Origin: Desulfomonilaceae bacterium
GTDB taxonomy: Bacteria > Desulfobacterota > Desulfomonilia > Desulfomonilales > Desulfomonilaceae
NCBI GenBank assembly: GCA_031082285.1
Contig: JAVHLK010000005.1
Span: 46,936-110,935, forward strand
Direction: 5' to 3'
DNA length: 64,000 nt
Made by a program: the position numbers and the translations under genes. This document shows, piece by piece, positions 25,722 to 35,255 of the stretch. The notes below the pieces were generated by a model. It saw only the letters and a program-made list of their open reading frames with translations, was not told the DNA's origin and made no database searches. How positions within the stretch are numbered: the stretch's first letter is position 1; each line of letters starts with the position of its first letter.

Positions 25722-28700
25722 TGAAAAAGGTTGGGGTGTACATCTGCCACTGCGGCACCAATATTGGCGGAAAGGTGGATTGCGCGCGAGTTGCCGAAGA
25801 GCTTGGCGCTGAAATGGAACACGTGGCGGTGTCCAGGCACTACAAGTACATGTGCTCGGAACCCGGTCAGAAGATGATCCGGGACGACATCGCAGAGCTT
25901 GGTTTGGACTACGTGGTTGAGGCTTCATGTTCGCCGAAAATGCATGAGCCCACGTTTCGCAACGCGGTCTCTCAGGCGGGAATGAATCAATACAACTTTG
26001 AAATGGTCAACATACGGGAACACTGCTCGTGGGTTTTGGAAGACGAGGAGGCCGCGACCCACAAAGCCAAGGACCTCGTGCGCGGTGCAATCAGCAGGGT
26101 TGTCCATCACCAACCTCTGAAGGGATCGACCACGTCGGTCAATCCCAAGGTTCTCGTTCTCGGTGCAGGTATTGCGGGCATTACCGCCGCGATCAAGATT
26201 GCCAATGCGGGATATCAAGTCTATCTCGTCGAGAGGGAAGAGATCATCGGCGGAAAGATGGCACAGTTCGACAAGACCTTCCCCACCCTCGATTGCTCGG
26301 GCTGCATTCTCACTCCCAAGACGAGCGAAGTTGGTCGCCATCCCAACATCGAGATACTCACCAAGTCCGAGATCATGGAAGTGACCGGCTTCGTGGGGAA
26401 CTTCAACGTCCGGGTGCTCCAGAAACCCCGGTATGTAAGCCTGGAGACATGCACCGGTTGCGGCGACTGCGAGGAGGTCTGCCCGATAGACGTTTCGAGC
26501 CCTTTTGAGCTCGGAATGACGACACGGCATCCGATCAGCCGTCCGTTCCCACAGGCCATACCCAACAAATATTCGATCATGAGAGCCGGCATGCCTCCAT
26601 GCCAGGCAGCGTGTCCTGCCGGCGTAAATGTTCAGGGGTACATGACGCTCGCCGGGGTCGGGAGGTTCGATCAGGCGCTGACGCTGATCCGAGAACGCAT
26701 GCCGTTCGCCTCAGTGTGCGGACGCATCTGCGTGCGACCCTGCGAAGACGCGTGCAAACGCGGTCAGATCGATGCTCCGTCCGCAATCTGTTACACCAAG
26801 CGCTTCCTCGGTGACCGCGACCGTGAACTTGGTTTGGAGCAAAATCCTCCGCTCAAGGAACGTCGCGAAGAGAAAGTCGCGGTCATCGGGTCCGGCCCCT
26901 CGGGTCTGTCGGCCGCGTATTTTCTGACGCTCGAGGGTTACCAGGTGACGATCTTCGAGAAGTTGCCCGTCATGGGCGGCATGCTCGCGGTGGGAATTCC
27001 TGACTATCGGCTCCCCCGAGACGTGCTCGACCACGAGATCCGGAATGTCCTCAACATGGGCGTGCAGGTCAAGACCGGCGTCACGTTCGGCAAAGACATC
27101 ACGTTCGACAGTCTGGACCAGGACGGATTCAAGGCTGTGTACCTCGCAACGGGCCTCCATGTGAACCGGCGCCTGAACGTCGAAGGCGAGGATCTTGACG
27201 GAGTCGGCGGCGGCGTAGAGATGCTGAGAAACTATACGCTGGGTGAGGAAGTCAAGATCGGCAAGACGGCCGTGGTCATCGGCGGCGGCAATGTGGCGCT
27301 TGACGTGGCCCGCAGTGCCATCCGGCTCGGCGCGGAAACGGTCGTGTTGGCATGTCTCGAGTCAAGAGAGGAGATGCCTGCGTGGGAACGGGAGATCGAG
27401 GAAGGGCTCGAAGAGGGGTTAATTCTCCACAATTCGTGGGGACCGACGCGCTTCCTGGGAGAGAACGGCAAGATATCCGGAGTGGAATTCAAGCGGTGCA
27501 CATCGGTCTTCGATGAAAGCGGCCGGTTTAATCCGGCGTATGACGAATCCGAGTGCATGGAGTTGAAGTGCGACACGGTTCTCGTTGCCATCGGCCAGTC
27601 TTCGGACGGCGATATCATCGGCGGGCTCGGACTGGAGCTTGCCCCGGGCGGTCGTATTGCCGCCGATCCCGACACGCTGGCCACCAGTCGGCCGGGAGTC
27701 TTCTGCGGCGGTGACGGAATGCTCGGTCCGGCAACGTTTGTGCAAGCCGTGTCCCACGGCCGCCAAGCGGCATTGTCTATCCACCACTACATCGAGCACG
27801 GCGGCTTGCGGCCGGTGGAAATGAAAGAGCGACCGGTCGACAAGGATCTCAAAGAGTCGGAACGGGTTCGGGCCAAACCCGTCGAACGCGGTCGCATGCC
27901 CATGCTCGCACCGGAAGAGAGAAAACACTCCTTCGATGCCATCGAGCTCGGATTTACCGAGGAGATGGCCAAGGCTGAGGGACAACGGTGCCTTTCCTGC
28001 GGAATCTGCTGTCAGTGTGGTGAATGTGTGCGGAAATGCGGGCCGCAGGCTATAGACTTGAGCGAAAAGGAGAAGATCCGCGATCTGGATGTCGGCGCAA
28101 TCGTCGTTGCTACCGGTGTGGACATCTTCGATGCCAAACAGTATCCGGAATACGGTTTCGGCAAGTACCCCGATGTCATCACGAACCTTCAGTTCGAGCG
28201 CCTGTGTAATGCATCGGGACCGACCTCCGGGCGGGTGGTCCGGCCCAGCAATGGAGAGGTCCCTCAGAGCGTCGTGTTCATCCAGTGTGTCGGTTCTCGG
28301 GACCCGGCAAAGGGAAAGGAATATTGCTCCAAGGTGTGCTGCATGGTCTCGGCCAAGCAGTTGAGCATCTTCAAGCACCATAACCCTGACGGCCAGGCCT
28401 ATGTCTTCTACATTGACAACAGAACCGGCGGCAAAGGGTACGAGGAATTCCTGAGACGGGCAATCGAAGAGGAGAATGCCCAGTACATCCGGGGCCGGGT
28501 GGCCAAGGTCTTTGAAGAAGGAGGCCGACTTGTGGTCCGTGGAGAGAACAGCCTTGCCGGCGGTCCGGTGGAGGTGGAGGCCGATCTGGTGGTACTGGCT
28601 ACCGGCCTGACCGCGCAACAAGACTATATGAACGTGTCCCGGGCACTCAACCTCGCCACCGACAAGAACGGCTTCTTCATCGAACTCCATCCGAAGTTGG

Positions 28701-29074
28701 GTCCGGTAGAGACGTCTTTGAGCGGCATCTATCTTGCCGGTGCGGCTCAGGGCCCGAAAGATATCCCGGAATCCGTTGCACAGGGCGGAGCGGCCGCGGG
28801 AGAAGTTCTCACATTGTTCAGCATCGGGCAGGTCGAGATCGAGCCCACTACCGCTCAATTGAACGAGAGACTCTGCACCGGGTGCAAGACCTGTGAGGGA
28901 TTGTGTGCCTACGATGCAATCTCATTCAGTGAACAGACGAAGCTGGCAGTCATCAACGCTGCCCTTTGTCAAGGGTGCGGCACGTGCGCCGCGGCCTGTC
29001 CGGCGGCGGCAATCGCGGTGGCTCACTACACGCCCGACCAGATCTTTGCACAAATCGAAGGAATTCTTGCATGA
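25721..29074 (+). CDS. hdrA: HdrA with an inserted NfnB/GltD-like flavoprotein module
   Basis: This 1117-aa protein starts at the ATG at 25721. Residues about 1-260 are HdrA: YICHCGTNIGG, the FAD fingerprint VLVLGAGIAGITAAI and a ferredoxin motif CTGCGDCEEVCPID. Residues about 285-700 resemble NADPH-dependent glutamate synthase small subunit/NfnB: CQAACPAGV, CGRICVRPCEDACKRG, VIGSGPSGLSAAYFL and VVIGGGNVALDVARSA. After that HdrA resumes (CLSCGICCQCGECVRKCG, FIQCVGSRD...YCSKVCC) and ends with CTGCKTCEGLCAYDA and CQGCGTCAAACPAAA. A second flavin plus NAD(P) site inside HdrA points to flavin-based bifurcation with NAD(P)H. Confidence 0.93.
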   Translation: MKKVGVYICHCGTNIGGKVDCARVAEELGAEMEHVAVSRHYKYMCSEPGQKMIRDDIAELGLDYVVEASCSPKMHEPTFRNAVSQAGMNQYNFEMVNIREHCSWVLEDEEAATHKAKDLVRGAISRVVHHQPLKGSTTSVNPKVLVLGAGIAGITAAIKIANAGYQVYLVEREEIIGGKMAQFDKTFPTLDCSGCILTPKTSEVGRHPNIEILTKSEIMEVTGFVGNFNVRVLQKPRYVSLETCTGCGDCEEVCPIDVSSPFELGMTTRHPISRPFPQAIPNKYSIMRAGMPPCQAACPAGVNVQGYMTLAGVGRFDQALTLIRERMPFASVCGRICVRPCEDACKRGQIDAPSAICYTKRFLGDRDRELGLEQNPPLKERREEKVAVIGSGPSGLSAAYFLTLEGYQVTIFEKLPVMGGMLAVGIPDYRLPRDVLDHEIRNVLNMGVQVKTGVTFGKDITFDSLDQDGFKAVYLATGLHVNRRLNVEGEDLDGVGGGVEMLRNYTLGEEVKIGKTAVVIGGGNVALDVARSAIRLGAETVVLACLESREEMPAWEREIEEGLEEGLILHNSWGPTRFLGENGKISGVEFKRCTSVFDESGRFNPAYDESECMELKCDTVLVAIGQSSDGDIIGGLGLELAPGGRIAADPDTLATSRPGVFCGGDGMLGPATFVQAVSHGRQAALSIHHYIEHGGLRPVEMKERPVDKDLKESERVRAKPVERGRMPMLAPEERKHSFDAIELGFTEEMAKAEGQRCLSCGICCQCGECVRKCGPQAIDLSEKEKIRDLDVGAIVVATGVDIFDAKQYPEYGFGKYPDVITNLQFERLCNASGPTSGRVVRPSNGEVPQSVVFIQCVGSRDPAKGKEYCSKVCCMVSAKQLSIFKHHNPDGQAYVFYIDNRTGGKGYEEFLRRAIEEENAQYIRGRVAKVFEEGGRLVVRGENSLAGGPVEVEADLVVLATGLTAQQDYMNVSRALNLATDKNGFFIELHPKLGPVETSLSGIYLAGAAQGPKDIPESVAQGGAAAGEVLTLFSIGQVEIEPTTAQLNERLCTGCKTCEGLCAYDAISFSEQTKLAVINAALCQGCGTCAAACPAAAIAVAHYTPDQIFAQIEGILA

Positions 29075-29147
29075 TTACTTACCGTTTGGGGGAACCGTCT
29101 CCTCCCATTGTGTACAGGGCCTTGCCGGCCGATCGGAGGACTTTCAT

Positions 29148-29582
29148 ATGAACCGGTTTGAACCAAGAATCATAGCCTTCCTCTGCAACTGGTGTTCGTA
29201 CGTGGCTGCGGATGCGGCGGGGGTCGCACGTCTCACACAGCTCCCCAACGTCCGGGTGATACGGGTCAACTGTTCCGGAATGGTCGATCCCAGCTACGTG
29301 ATGAAGGCGTTCGCGGACGGAGCCGACGGAGTGCTGATCGGTGGTTGCCACCCCGGGGATTGCCACTACATATCGGGAAATATCAAGACATTACGAAGAT
29401 CGTTCCTGCTCAAGAGCCTGCTGCGGGAACTCGGCGTGGAGGACGGGCGATTTCGTTTGGAATGGATCGCCGCGTCGGAAGGACCCCGATATGCAAAGGT
29501 GGTGAATGAGATGGTTGAAGAGATTCGCAGCCTGGGTCCGTACGTTCCTCCGCAGCGGAGATCCGCGAAAGGAGCGGCTTGA
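29148..29582 (+). CDS. mvhD: MvhD-like [2Fe-2S] protein
   Basis: This 144-aa protein starts at the ATG at 29148 (GGAGGA 7 bases upstream). The MvhD cysteines are present: CNWCSYVAADAAG, VNCSGMVDP and GGCHPGDCHYISGN. MvhD links hydrogenase or formate dehydrogenase subunits to HdrA in electron-bifurcating complexes and would do the same here. The next gene begins one base after its stop. Confidence 0.92.
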   Translation: MNRFEPRIIAFLCNWCSYVAADAAGVARLTQLPNVRVIRVNCSGMVDPSYVMKAFADGADGVLIGGCHPGDCHYISGNIKTLRRSFLLKSLLRELGVEDGRFRLEWIAASEGPRYAKVVNEMVEEIRSLGPYVPPQRRSAKGAA

Positions 29583-29583
29583 G

Positions 29584-30585
29584 GTGGCAAAGAAGAAACT
29601 CGCAGTATTTACGGCCACCGGTTGCTCGGCCTGCGAGAACTCCGTACTGGACGTTCACTTCCAGATAAGCCCGGTGACTCCCTGGGCCGACATCGCGTTC
29701 TGGCCCTACGTTACGGGAAGCCAATGGCAGGATCTGGACCATGTCGACCGAATCGACCTCTGCATGTTTGCCGGTGCCGTCCGCACCGCGGCCGATCGAA
29801 AGGCGGCATTGAAACTGCGGGAGAAGACTCGCATCATGCTCGCGGTCGGGGCGTGCTCCGCGTTCGGCGGCATGCCGGGACTGGTGAACCTGGCCGCAGT
29901 CCGCGACGAGGGGAATTCTGCCGGCGCAGATGAGGGCATCGACCCCGCGCTGCCGGGAACCGAGTCGAGAGTCTCGGCTCTGTCGCAGATCGTTGATGTG
30001 GATTATGTCGTACCCGGGTGTCCTCCGCCGAAGAATCTCTTGTGGTCTGCAATTCAGGCGCTGCTCTGCCCGGGCGAGTGCACGTCGCGAATCTCCTACG
30101 CGGCATCCCGCCTCCCGGAACGTATTTCCCAGTGCATAACCTCCGGGATACTTCCCCCGAAAGGCGGCACGTTTGCCGGCGAGAAGGCGGTGTGCGCAAG
30201 TTGCTCCCGTGTGAAGGAAGAGAAGAAGTTTCGATCGGCATTTCGACCGTACGCAATCGACCCGGATCCCGGCCGATGCCTCCTGGAGCAGGGAGTGCTC
30301 TGCCAGGGAATCGCCACCCGTGAAGGGTGCGGCGGGCTTTGCACCGCGGCCGGCGCTCCGTGCCGTGGATGTTTCGGCAAGGCCGAAGCGGTCTACGATC
30401 CCGGGGCAAAGATGGTGTCCGCCGTCACTTCCACATTCGATTCTGCAAACGCGGACGAGATCGAAGCCATGAGCAACGAGTTCGTGGATCTTGCCGGTAC
30501 TTTGTACCGCTATACCATGGCCGCTCAATGTGCCTTGCCGGTTGGGCCGGCGAAGGATGAGAATGATGCAGGCGACGTTCTTTGA
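29584..30585 (+). CDS. MvhG-like [NiFe]-hydrogenase small-subunit homologue
   Basis: This 333-aa protein starts at the GTG at 29584, one base after the MvhD stop, with AAGGAG upstream. The proximal [4Fe-4S] cysteines are conserved in TGCSACENS, VGACSAFGG and PGCPPP. Extra cysteines in the C-terminal half (CASCSRVKEE, GCGGLCTAAGAPCRGC) match the medial and distal cluster region. The electron-transfer role is therefore likely intact. It overlaps the large-subunit gene, whose Ni-Fe site is lost. Confidence 0.88.
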   Translation: MAKKKLAVFTATGCSACENSVLDVHFQISPVTPWADIAFWPYVTGSQWQDLDHVDRIDLCMFAGAVRTAADRKAALKLREKTRIMLAVGACSAFGGMPGLVNLAAVRDEGNSAGADEGIDPALPGTESRVSALSQIVDVDYVVPGCPPPKNLLWSAIQALLCPGECTSRISYAASRLPERISQCITSGILPPKGGTFAGEKAVCASCSRVKEEKKFRSAFRPYAIDPDPGRCLLEQGVLCQGIATREGCGGLCTAAGAPCRGCFGKAEAVYDPGAKMVSAVTSTFDSANADEIEAMSNEFVDLAGTLYRYTMAAQCALPVGPAKDENDAGDVL

Positions 30586-31876
30586 GCCTTTGAGATGGCG
30601 GGAGCATCCCGCGCGGGTCGCCGTTTACAACGGCGGTGAGGAACTCAAGGTCTATTATCAGGTCACGGCACCGAGAGATCTCGGCGCGATCTGTAAGGGA
30701 CGACCGGTCGAGGAACTCCCTCGCATATTGACCCTGCTGGGACCTGCTCATCATATCGCGTCGGCCGTCACGCTGGACAGGCTCTTCAACGTGGAGCCCC
30801 CGCCTCCGGCGGTCAACATGAGACAGGCGCTGCTTCAAACTCTGGTCTTCAGTCATCACCTGAGGAAGCTCTTCTTCTTCCTCACTTCTCTGGAGGACCC
30901 GCTCGCAGATCGTCACTCCGCGGTGAGAACACTCGGACCACCCCGGTTCCTCCGCCACGTATTTGACGAAGTCATGCAGTGTCTGTCCCTCGCTCAAGAG
31001 GCCGCGGTCATTCTGGGTGGGCGTGCCGAGCATCCCTTGACCGCAGCGGCCGGCGGTGTGAGCCGATACGTCAAGCCTCAGAGCTACAACAGGCTTGCAG
31101 AGATCGGCGATACCTGCGTGATCTTTGCGGTCAAATTTGCCGAGTTCTGCGGCGGGACCCTCTTGAACGCTTCGGAAGCCGGTGAGGCTTTGAACGAAGT
31201 CTCCCCTGGGCCCATGTCATCCATGAGCATGAGTGACGATGCGGACGCCGCCATCGTCGTGAGTGACCGGACAGGAAAGGAAATCGACCGCTTCACTCCG
31301 GCGGATGTCTTCGACAAGGTTGAACTCTTTCACGAGCCCTGGTCCTACGAACCCTTCGCGTGCTTGAAGGGCAAGGGACGGAACGTTTTGGCCGCGGCCG
31401 ATGGAGACGGTCTCTACTTTGTCGGTCCACTTGCCCGGCTCAACAGGGGGCTCGAACCGTCTACGCCAAAGGCTGAGGAGGAACGCGGGCGTTTCATCGA
31501 GTCATTGGGTCCACCCCCTCATTTCAGCCTCGCCGCTGCGTACCGGGCATTGCTCGTGGAGCTGATTCAATCAGCGGAACAGATGACGGTTCTGTATGAT
31601 CAGGAGAAACTGACCGGCCCGGCCGTTCGGACGATACCTCAGGCAATCGGGCAACAGGCCGGCGCCGCGATCGAGTCACCTCAGGGGCTCATCGTTCACC
31701 GCTATCGCGTTGACGAGCGCGGGATGGTGCAGGAACTGGACATTCTCGACACGGCCGCGCAGAACAACGCGCTTCACTGCCGCATCGCACGGAGGGCCGT
31801 TGAACTATCCAAGTATGGAAACAGAACTCGGGAAGAGACAAAGAAGAACATTGAGGCAAGCCTCCTACCGTTCTGA
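30563..31876 (+). CDS. MvhA-like hydrogenase large subunit lacking all Ni-Fe cysteines
   Basis: This 437-aa protein starts within the last 23 bases of the small-subunit gene; ATG codons at 30557, 30563 and 30566 are all possible. It keeps the large-subunit fold (GRPVEELPRI near 47-56, HHIASA, LGGRAEHPLTAAAGGV, LSKYGNRTREETKKNIEA). The N-terminal CGIC motif is replaced by ILTLLGPAHH (residues 55-64). The C-terminal DPCxxCxxH is replaced by LDTAAQNNALH. No Ni-Fe ligand cysteine remains, so it should be hydrogenase-inactive and structural or repurposed, comparable in principle to NuoD. Confidence 0.87.
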   Translation: MMQATFFEPLRWREHPARVAVYNGGEELKVYYQVTAPRDLGAICKGRPVEELPRILTLLGPAHHIASAVTLDRLFNVEPPPPAVNMRQALLQTLVFSHHLRKLFFFLTSLEDPLADRHSAVRTLGPPRFLRHVFDEVMQCLSLAQEAAVILGGRAEHPLTAAAGGVSRYVKPQSYNRLAEIGDTCVIFAVKFAEFCGGTLLNASEAGEALNEVSPGPMSSMSMSDDADAAIVVSDRTGKEIDRFTPADVFDKVELFHEPWSYEPFACLKGKGRNVLAAADGDGLYFVGPLARLNRGLEPSTPKAEEERGRFIESLGPPPHFSLAAAYRALLVELIQSAEQMTVLYDQEKLTGPAVRTIPQAIGQQAGAAIESPQGLIVHRYRVDERGMVQELDILDTAAQNNALHCRIARRAVELSKYGNRTREETKKNIEASLLPF

Positions 31877-31959
31877 ATCTCTCCCGGATCGCGGGTCGGA
31901 AACCGTAGGTTCGCGAATCCGCGCCGCGTCTCCGGATAAGAGGAGGAAAGACGTTTACC

Positions 31960-32445
31960 ATGAAAACACTGATAATTGATGCGGAAAAATGCTCGGGATG
32001 CAGATCCTGCGAAACGTATTGTTCGCTGAAGCACTACGGTGTCTGCGCCCCTTCCAAGGGCAGGATTCACGTGGTCAAATGGGAACAAGAGGGCATGTTC
32101 GTTCCCATCAATTGCATGCGCTGCGAAGAGCCGGCATGTGAGATCGTCTGTCCCCGGCATGCCACGTACAGGAACTACGATACCAATGCGATGACCGTGG
32201 ATACAACGAGCTGCATCGGTTGTTTGAGCTGTGTGTTTGCCTGCCCATTCGGCGCGACCTTCGTCGACCGCGACACGGGGAAAGTCCTCAAGTGCGACCT
32301 GTGTGACGGCGATCCGACCTGCGTCAAGGTATGCCCTACCGGGGCCCTCACTTTCGAGGAAGTATCGAACGAAGTCCGCGTGAAACTGGTGGCAAACGCC
32401 GATCGGATACCTTTGTTGGTCAAGAAGGCCATAGGAGGCGAATAA
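31960..32445 (+). CDS. Ferredoxin subunit partner of the AOR
   Basis: This 161-aa protein has four cysteine motifs: CSGCRSCETYCSLKHYG, CMRCEEPACEIVCPRHA, CIGCLSCVFACPFGA and CDLCDGDPTCVKVCPTGA. It lies one base before the AOR start codon, like the BamC/BamB gene pair of class II benzoyl-CoA reductases and other AOR-ferredoxin pairs. It should shuttle electrons between AOR and the Hdr complex. Confidence 0.9.
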   Translation: MKTLIIDAEKCSGCRSCETYCSLKHYGVCAPSKGRIHVVKWEQEGMFVPINCMRCEEPACEIVCPRHATYRNYDTNAMTVDTTSCIGCLSCVFACPFGATFVDRDTGKVLKCDLCDGDPTCVKVCPTGALTFEEVSNEVRVKLVANADRIPLLVKKAIGGE

Positions 32446-32446
32446 G

Positions 32447-34342
32447 ATGTACGGCTGGGTAGGAAAGATTCTCAGGATCGATCTAAGCTCGGGCACGGTT
32501 ACGACCGAACCGACCGAACCATACATTGATGAATACCTTGGCGGAAGAGGACTCGGAGTTCGTCTCATCTATGAAAACTATGTTCCCGGAACAGACCCCT
32601 TGGATCCGGGAAATCCGCTGATCTTCAGTACAGGACCGTTAACGGGAACCGCGATGCCCGGCTCGGGTCGAGTGGATGTGACCGCGTTATCGCCGATGAG
32701 CAAGTTGAGGGCCAAAAGCAACTTTGGGGCCTATTGGGGACCTGAAGTCAAGTACGCGGGCTTCGACCACATCATCATCACGGGCAAAGCCGAAAAGCCC
32801 GCCTACATTCTGATAAACGACGGCCGTGTTGAAATCCGAGACGCCGGCCGGCTCTGGGGAAAGGACACGTTCGAGACCCAAAAGACGATCCAGGCCGATC
32901 TCGGCGATCCCGAGGTCAAGGTGGTGTGCATTGGGCCTGCAGGTGAGCGGCTCGTTCGCTTCGCGTGCCTCATCACCGAAACCGGAGACGCCGCGGGGAG
33001 GACCGGCATGGGCGCGGTCATGGGTTCCAAGAACCTCAAGGCCATCGCGGTTCGCGGTTCAGGCGCGGTGAAAATTGCTCGACCGGATGAGATGCTGAAG
33101 CGGTCTCTGGAAGTGATCCAGTTTATGCGCGAACATCCGGCGTACCAGGAGCTGTCCAATTGGGGCGTGGCCCGATCCATGACCATGATGTACGATTTCA
33201 GCTTCTTTCCGGTGGGATATTTCGAGGATGTCGCCTGGGAAGAGATCATCAACAACTACAAAGGGCCGGAATACGTCGAAAAGTTTCAGTTGAAGAATAC
33301 CGGCTGTTTTTGTTGTCCCAATCGTTGCATGAACTTTCTCGACGTCCCGGGTCTTGGCAAGGGAGTCACCTCTTGCGAACCGTGGAGCGGTTTCACCGGT
33401 GGTGTCTGGAACCTGGACATGGATGTGTTCTGGGAGGCAACTTTGCTTACCAACCGCCTCGGGATGGACTGCACGGAAACATCGGCCTCAATAGGGCTCT
33501 TGATGGAACTCCATCACGAGGGGATCATCACGGCAAAGGATACCGACGGGATCCCCATGGAGCGCGGCAACAAGGAGGCAATCCTCACCACGATTCTGAA
33601 GATCGCCAACCGTGAGGGATACGGCGATCTCTTGGCCGAAGGACAGAAAGCGGCAGCCCGAAACTTTTCTCCGGAAGCGCTCGACAAGGTGGATCAGGTG
33701 AAGGGTTTGGCTCCCCACGCGTATGAATTCAGGGCCTTCAAGGCATCGGGGCTCGGTCAGGCGGTGGGACATAGAGGCGACCCGCTGCCTCTGCGGTCAA
33801 GTCTGTTGGAGGTGGACTGGCATCATGCCCCGGAATGGTTCCAGCAGGTGGCAAAGGAACAGTTCGGCAGCGAGGAAGCCGCCATACCGTCCGAGTACAA
33901 GGGAAAACCGCTCGCGGTAATAATCTCCGAGCACATGGAACGCGTGCCGGACAGCCTCGGCATCTGCAAGTGGCTGTACGGACTGTTCATCTTCAATGAC
34001 GTGGAGATGGCCACGAACTACTTCAATGACGTGACGGGTAAGGACTGGGATGTTTCCCAGCTCTTGAAGGTATCGGAGAGAGTCCGCAACCTGGAGCGCA
34101 TGTTCGATGTCCGGCAGGGATTGCGTCGCTGCGACGATTCGCTTCCCAAGAAGTTCTTTGAACAACCGTTGAAAAAAGGAAAGTACAAGGGTGCCGTGCT
34201 CGACAAGGAGAAGTTCGAGCAGATGAAGGACGAGTATTACCAGCTGAGAGGATGGGACAAGGAGACCGGCATCCCCACCCGCGAAAAGCTGGAAGAACTG
34301 GGCCTGAAGGACGTTGCCGACGATGTGCTCGAGAATCTTTAA
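32447..34342 (+). CDS. Tungsten aldehyde:ferredoxin oxidoreductase family protein
   Basis: This 631-aa AOR-family enzyme has bis-tungstopterin-binding segments in its N-terminal domain (LGGRGLGVRLIYE, NPLIFSTGPLTGTAMPGSGR, GYxGPEVKYAGFDHIII-like region, TGMGAVMGSKNLKAIAVRG). The [4Fe-4S] ligands Cys287, Cys290 and Cys294 lie in TGCFCCPNRC, with the distant Cys in LGICKWL. Length and domain order are full. The sequence differs from the BamB proteins I remember, so benzoyl-CoA reduction cannot be claimed. Aldehyde or carboxylate chemistry, or another low-potential reduction, is possible. Confidence 0.93.
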   Translation: MYGWVGKILRIDLSSGTVTTEPTEPYIDEYLGGRGLGVRLIYENYVPGTDPLDPGNPLIFSTGPLTGTAMPGSGRVDVTALSPMSKLRAKSNFGAYWGPEVKYAGFDHIIITGKAEKPAYILINDGRVEIRDAGRLWGKDTFETQKTIQADLGDPEVKVVCIGPAGERLVRFACLITETGDAAGRTGMGAVMGSKNLKAIAVRGSGAVKIARPDEMLKRSLEVIQFMREHPAYQELSNWGVARSMTMMYDFSFFPVGYFEDVAWEEIINNYKGPEYVEKFQLKNTGCFCCPNRCMNFLDVPGLGKGVTSCEPWSGFTGGVWNLDMDVFWEATLLTNRLGMDCTETSASIGLLMELHHEGIITAKDTDGIPMERGNKEAILTTILKIANREGYGDLLAEGQKAAARNFSPEALDKVDQVKGLAPHAYEFRAFKASGLGQAVGHRGDPLPLRSSLLEVDWHHAPEWFQQVAKEQFGSEEAAIPSEYKGKPLAVIISEHMERVPDSLGICKWLYGLFIFNDVEMATNYFNDVTGKDWDVSQLLKVSERVRNLERMFDVRQGLRRCDDSLPKKFFEQPLKKGKYKGAVLDKEKFEQMKDEYYQLRGWDKETGIPTREKLEELGLKDVADDVLENL

Positions 34343-34569
34343 TTCTCGAGTAATCTTCGGTCGTCGGCTCTTCGGAATGAGTCGCAGATCGTAGGGTCCC
34401 GCGGAACGCGGGATCCCCGCCGTCTCTCCGACGAAAGCCGGGGGCCAGGAAAAGAAGACCGGGCCCCGGCCTCCGACGGGGAGACGGTTCCGGTAAAGGC
34501 AACCCCATTTACGCCAATGAGCACAAAGGTTCAGAAGCCGTTGCGCGTCGAGGTACATGCAGGTGCACC
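34343..34569. repeat. Intergenic hairpin region after the AOR gene
   Basis: A GTCCCGCGGAACGCGGGATC palindrome lies near 34396-34415. Imperfect inverted blocks (CCGTCTCTCCGACG and CGACGGGGAGACGG) follow near 34420-34495. The first resembles hairpin 7 of the element at 16.2-16.6 kb. It may attenuate transcription between AOR and the sirohaem-like genes. Confidence 0.45.
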
Positions 34570-35241
34570 ATGAAAGCCGACATTCTGGAAGAAAAGGGAG
34601 CCGTTCTCCAGGCCGACAAGCATACCTACGCGATCGCTCCTCACATCCCCGGAGGCTTTATCGATGCCGACGCGTTCGGACGAATGGTGGACATCGCGGA
34701 ACGGTACGGGGCCAAAGCCCTCAAGATCACCGCGGGTCAGCGAGTGGCCATCATTGGGCTGCAGGAAGAGGATCTCGATCGAATTTGGCAAGACTTGCAA
34801 ATGGCTATTGGTTGGGCCATAGGGCAGCGCGTACGAATGGTGAAATTCTGTCCGGGAACCACCTATTGCAGGCACGGCAAACAGGATGCAATGGGTATGG
34901 GGATGAGGCTGGACGCGCTGTACCACGGGTATCAGCTTTCTGCCAAGTTCAAGATAGGGGTGGCGGGCTGCGAGTACTCCTGCACTGCGCCGTTGGTAAA
35001 GGAGATCGGGCTCAGGGGAATGCCTGACGGGTGGACCGTAACGGCAGGCGGAAACTGCGGCGCCAAGCCGAGGTTCGGCGATGTATTCGCACAAGGTCTT
35101 AATGACGCGGAAGCAGAGGATCTGGTGCGCCGCATCATCCACTTCTTTGGTACCAGTGGGTCGCCTGCCAAGGTGCGGCTCGGAAGGGTGATCGACAAAA
35201 TGGGAGTTGATGACTTCAAGAGGGCCGTCCTCTCGGGATAA
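34570..35241 (+). CDS. Half-size nitrite/sulfite-reductase-like protein, copy A
   Basis: This 223-aa protein has a ferredoxin-like half domain (GGFIDADAFGRMVDIAERYGAKALKITAGQRVAIIG) followed by the sirohaem/[4Fe-4S] motif CPGTTYC (CX5C) and GCEYSC (CX3C). Full assimilatory enzymes duplicate this unit. The single-unit form resembles small sulfite-reductase-like proteins of anaerobes. The substrate is unknown. It lies 14 bases before a paralogue with the same layout, so a heterodimer mimicking a duplicated enzyme is possible. Confidence 0.87.
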   Translation: MKADILEEKGAVLQADKHTYAIAPHIPGGFIDADAFGRMVDIAERYGAKALKITAGQRVAIIGLQEEDLDRIWQDLQMAIGWAIGQRVRMVKFCPGTTYCRHGKQDAMGMGMRLDALYHGYQLSAKFKIGVAGCEYSCTAPLVKEIGLRGMPDGWTVTAGGNCGAKPRFGDVFAQGLNDAEAEDLVRRIIHFFGTSGSPAKVRLGRVIDKMGVDDFKRAVLSG

Positions 35242-35255
35242 GGGAGCCGTGCACC

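Noticed and set aside
29584..31876. Annotating the MvhG/MvhA-like pair as an F420-non-reducing hydrogenase
   Set aside because: All four Ni-Fe ligand cysteines of the large subunit are missing.
32447..34342. Assigning the AOR as BamB of class II benzoyl-CoA reductase
   Set aside because: The neighbourhood is reminiscent, but the sequence differs clearly from the BamB proteins I recall and BamG/H/I modules are absent.
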